The notes beneath the pieces were generated by a model, which did no database searches, was not told where the DNA came from, and was given only the letters and a program-made list of their open reading frames with translations. The position numbers were made by a program, and so were the translations under genes. Below are positions 32,413 to 34,225 of a stretch of DNA of 34,225 nucleotides, one piece after another; the stretch's first letter is position 1; each line of letters begins with the position of its first letter. Origin of the DNA: Bacillus sp. (in: firmicutes) (lineage in GTDB: Bacteria; Bacillota; Clostridia; Lachnospirales; Lachnospiraceae); contig JAMPCN010000027.1 in the NCBI GenBank assembly GCA_023666125.1, positions 1 through 34,225 on the forward strand, written 5' to 3'.

Positions 32413-32631
32413 TTACGATACTTTCTTTTCTAATTCAGTCATTCTTTTCTCTAATTGATTATACAGTGCATATAAATCAAGATAATCATTCCGAGCTTTT
32501 AACAAATTCATATCTTTTTGCACAGTTTCTAATTTATTATTGACTTCATCAAGTTTACCGTATAATCTTTGTTCCACTCTGTCAAGTTCCCCGATTATGG
32601 CATTAAGAAGTTCCTTGGTTTCATTATCCAT
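32413..32631 (-). CDS. Small coiled-coil protein
   Basis: A 72-residue protein predicted as one long amphipathic helix with heptad spacing of Leu/Ile/Val (LLNAIIGELDRVEQRLYGKL, then VNNKLETVQKDMNLL and LEKRMTELEKKV). It resembles small proteins often found in Clostridia next to unrelated genes; no catalytic motif is present. GGGAGG precedes the ATG. It may be a partner or scaffold, but nothing in the context says of what. Confidence 0.65.
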   Translation of the reverse strand: MDNETKELLNAIIGELDRVEQRLYGKLDEVNNKLETVQKDMNLLKARNDYLDLYALYNQLEKRMTELEKKVS

Positions 32632-32700
32632 ATATTCTTACCTCCCGCACCAATAAGTATATCACTATTGGGGCATAAAGTCTATTGCTAATCTACCTAT

Positions 32701-33234
32701 CTACGGCGCAGTGCTTCTTTTAGGAACAAAAAATGTCTCCTTATATCCTTTTTCCAATTTTAACAGGGCAATCTTTTTGTCGATGCCCCCTGCATATCCG
32801 GTGAGGCTTCCATTTGCGCCGACTACTCTGTGACATGGCACAATAATAGATATTTCATTGTGCGCTACTGCTCCGCCGACCGCCTGCGCCGACATTCTGG
32901 CGAGTCCTTTCTTTTCCGCAAGCTTCTCGGCAATCGCCCCATACGTCGTTGTCTGTCCGTAAGGAATCCGGGCAAGGATTTCCCATACCTCATTTTGAAA
33001 CGCGCTTCCGGTAAAATGCAGTGGCAGCTTAAAATTCGGTTCATTTCCGGAAAAATATATATCGAGCCACTTCTTGGTCCGTCCAAATACCGGCAATTCT
33101 TTTTCCTCATTTTCCTTATCAAGATAAAGCGCAAAATATTTCTGCCCCTCAAACCATAATCCTGTCAGACCGATTTCATCCGCTGCCAGTACAATACCGC
33201 CAAGCGGTGATTCATATTTACTTGTATATTGCAT
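32701..33234 (-). CDS. ogt: Methylated-DNA--protein-cysteine methyltransferase
   Basis: A 177-residue DNA-repair protein. The active site is IVPCHRVVG with C134, which accepts the methyl group from O6-methylguanine once and is then spent. The DNA-binding helix-turn-helix (FQNEVWEILARIPYGQTTTYG) precedes it, and an N-terminal ribonuclease-like domain spans about 1-75. Length and motifs match Ogt. GAGGG lies 8 bases before the ATG. It stands alone; no Ada-type regulator is present nearby. Confidence 0.95.
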   Translation of the reverse strand: MQYTSKYESPLGGIVLAADEIGLTGLWFEGQKYFALYLDKENEEKELPVFGRTKKWLDIYFSGNEPNFKLPLHFTGSAFQNEVWEILARIPYGQTTTYGAIAEKLAEKKGLARMSAQAVGGAVAHNEISIIVPCHRVVGANGSLTGYAGGIDKKIALLKLEKGYKETFFVPKRSTAP

Positions 33235-33314
33235 TTCATATTCCCTCTGTTTTTGATATCTTCTCGTATTTACTCTCTCAATTTCTAATTTTTTAATCCA
33301 CCAAACAGGTCTTT

Positions 33315-34082
33315 TTATATTGCAAAATCCCGGTTCCCATCCATCGGTTTTCTTGCTTTTATTAACAAAAAATCAGGTTTATGACATAAATCCTTATATT
33401 GCGGATATTTTTCCAGCAATTCATCAGTTGGTAACGGCTCAATCATCTTTTCAATCATAAAACCTGTTTCAATCAATGTATTCACAATCGTGGAAAAAGT
33501 CCGATGATACTTTTTTACATTATCCACAAACCATACGGACTCCCGTTCTCCCTCTATGCCATAGTTTGCCAGATTCAAATAAAGCTTGTTTCCGTTGGCA
33601 TCCCTTGTCCATCTGTCGCCTCCGGAATGGCAAGTACATAAAGGATTCTCCTGCGAAAAAATAAACAGTCCGTCTTCACACAACATTTTATATATATTTT
33701 TCACAACACCGGAAAAATCTTCCACATAATGAAATGCTAACGAACTTATCACCATATCAAACCGTTCATGCAACTGTGCAATATCCTCCATCGGCATATT
33801 GATATATGATATCTTTGAATCGCTATTCTCTTTTCTTGCAATTTCCAGCATCTTCTCTGAAATATCGATTCCTATCACCCGCTCCGCGCCATCACGAATA
33901 AACCGTATACAATGCTCCCCGAAACCACACCCTAAATCCAGCACTTTTTTACCATGTAAATCCGGCATCATGGAAAACAGCGCCGGTATCTCAAACAAAT
34001 TATTGGCATTCAGCTCGTTATCTCTAATTTTCTTATATCCTTCAAAAAAAATTTCATTATCATATATATTCTGTTTTGCCAC
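33315..34082 (-). CDS. Class I SAM-dependent methyltransferase
   Basis: A 255-residue enzyme. VLDLGCGFGEH (47-57) is the SAM-binding motif I, the acidic end of strand 2 is VIGIDIS, and MVISSLAFHYVED is motif IV-like. The insert with PLCTCHSGGDRW and the C-terminal part resemble methyltransferase_11/25 enzymes for small molecules; the substrate is unknown. The start is GTG 34082, 10 bases after AGGAG. The 143 bases to the right edge of the window show no gene I can support. Confidence 0.85.
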   Translation of the reverse strand: MAKQNIYDNEIFFEGYKKIRDNELNANNLFEIPALFSMMPDLHGKKVLDLGCGFGEHCIRFIRDGAERVIGIDISEKMLEIARKENSDSKISYINMPMEDIAQLHERFDMVISSLAFHYVEDFSGVVKNIYKMLCEDGLFIFSQENPLCTCHSGGDRWTRDANGNKLYLNLANYGIEGERESVWFVDNVKKYHRTFSTIVNTLIETGFMIEKMIEPLPTDELLEKYPQYKDLCHKPDFLLIKARKPMDGNRDFAI

Positions 34083-34225
34083 TTATCAACATCTCCTAGT
34101 ATCATACTTTTTCAATCATAGTCTATACCTTATCCAACTTCATGTTTGTCTTACTGCATTATTCTACTTGATATAGAGCAGTCTTGCAACACAAAATATT
34201 CCAATGAAAATGGTTGATTATCTCA

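Overview
The window looks like chromosome from a Gram-positive, low-to-mid GC Firmicute, most likely a gut Lachnospiraceae (Clostridia). The grounds are AGGAGG-type ribosome binding sites before most genes, sigma-A promoters of the TTGAAA-17-TATAAT kind, CDP-glycerol/teichoic-acid style polymer genes with an ABC exporter, a Bce-like two-component/ABC operon, and family content. The species call is inference. I saw no tRNA, rRNA, CRISPR array, prophage or intact insertion sequence.

Region 1 (1-5163), regulation and small envelope genes. A chemoreceptor-like gene runs off the left edge with a TTG start and its own promoter. A two-gene unit encodes a Ser-rich secreted protein and a GT-C type membrane glycosyltransferase. 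Two convergent small XRE regulators follow, then a remnant of a third XRE gene and a plus-strand glycosyltransferase.

Region 2 (5152-18150), surface polymer operon on the minus strand. From one promoter near 17410 run, in order: a TarI/IspD-type cytidylyltransferase, three CDP-glycerol glycerophosphotransferase-family proteins, an extended SDR, an acyltransferase-3 protein, an ABC-2 permease, an ABC ATPase and three GT2 glycosyltransferases. Most junctions are short or overlapping. This is a plausible pathway that activates an alditol phosphate, polymerises it, decorates it with sugar and acyl groups, and exports it through a TagGH-like transporter. A separate gene just upstream encodes an SH3b protein with a C-terminal membrane anchor. 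Two features stand out. The palindrome GCTATT-N3-AATAGC sits on the -35 box of the polymer operon and of the SH3b gene, and recurs before the secreted-protein gene and, degenerate, before the plus-strand glycosyltransferase. Three genes carry G/C homopolymers of 8-9 bases, the signature of phase variation.

Region 3 (18211-23325), mixed genes: a double-domain hemerythrin, an Rpn-type PD-(D/E)XK nuclease, a MATE exporter behind a promoter-proximal terminator, a DUF2798-like membrane protein behind a structured leader, and a P-loop kinase.

Region 4 (23351-29178): a response regulator, a histidine kinase with no membrane segment, and a Bce-like ABC transporter, flanked by two RelE/ParE toxin-antitoxin modules. 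The regulator gene and the transporter genes each have a promoter with the same tandem TGTCA repeats.

Region 5 (29210-34225), housekeeping-like minus-strand genes: HAD hydrolase, FUSC-like protein, DUF1189-like membrane protein, isoprenylcysteine methyltransferase-family protein, a small coiled coil, Ogt, and a SAM methyltransferase, with a GNAT acetyltransferase remnant between two of them.
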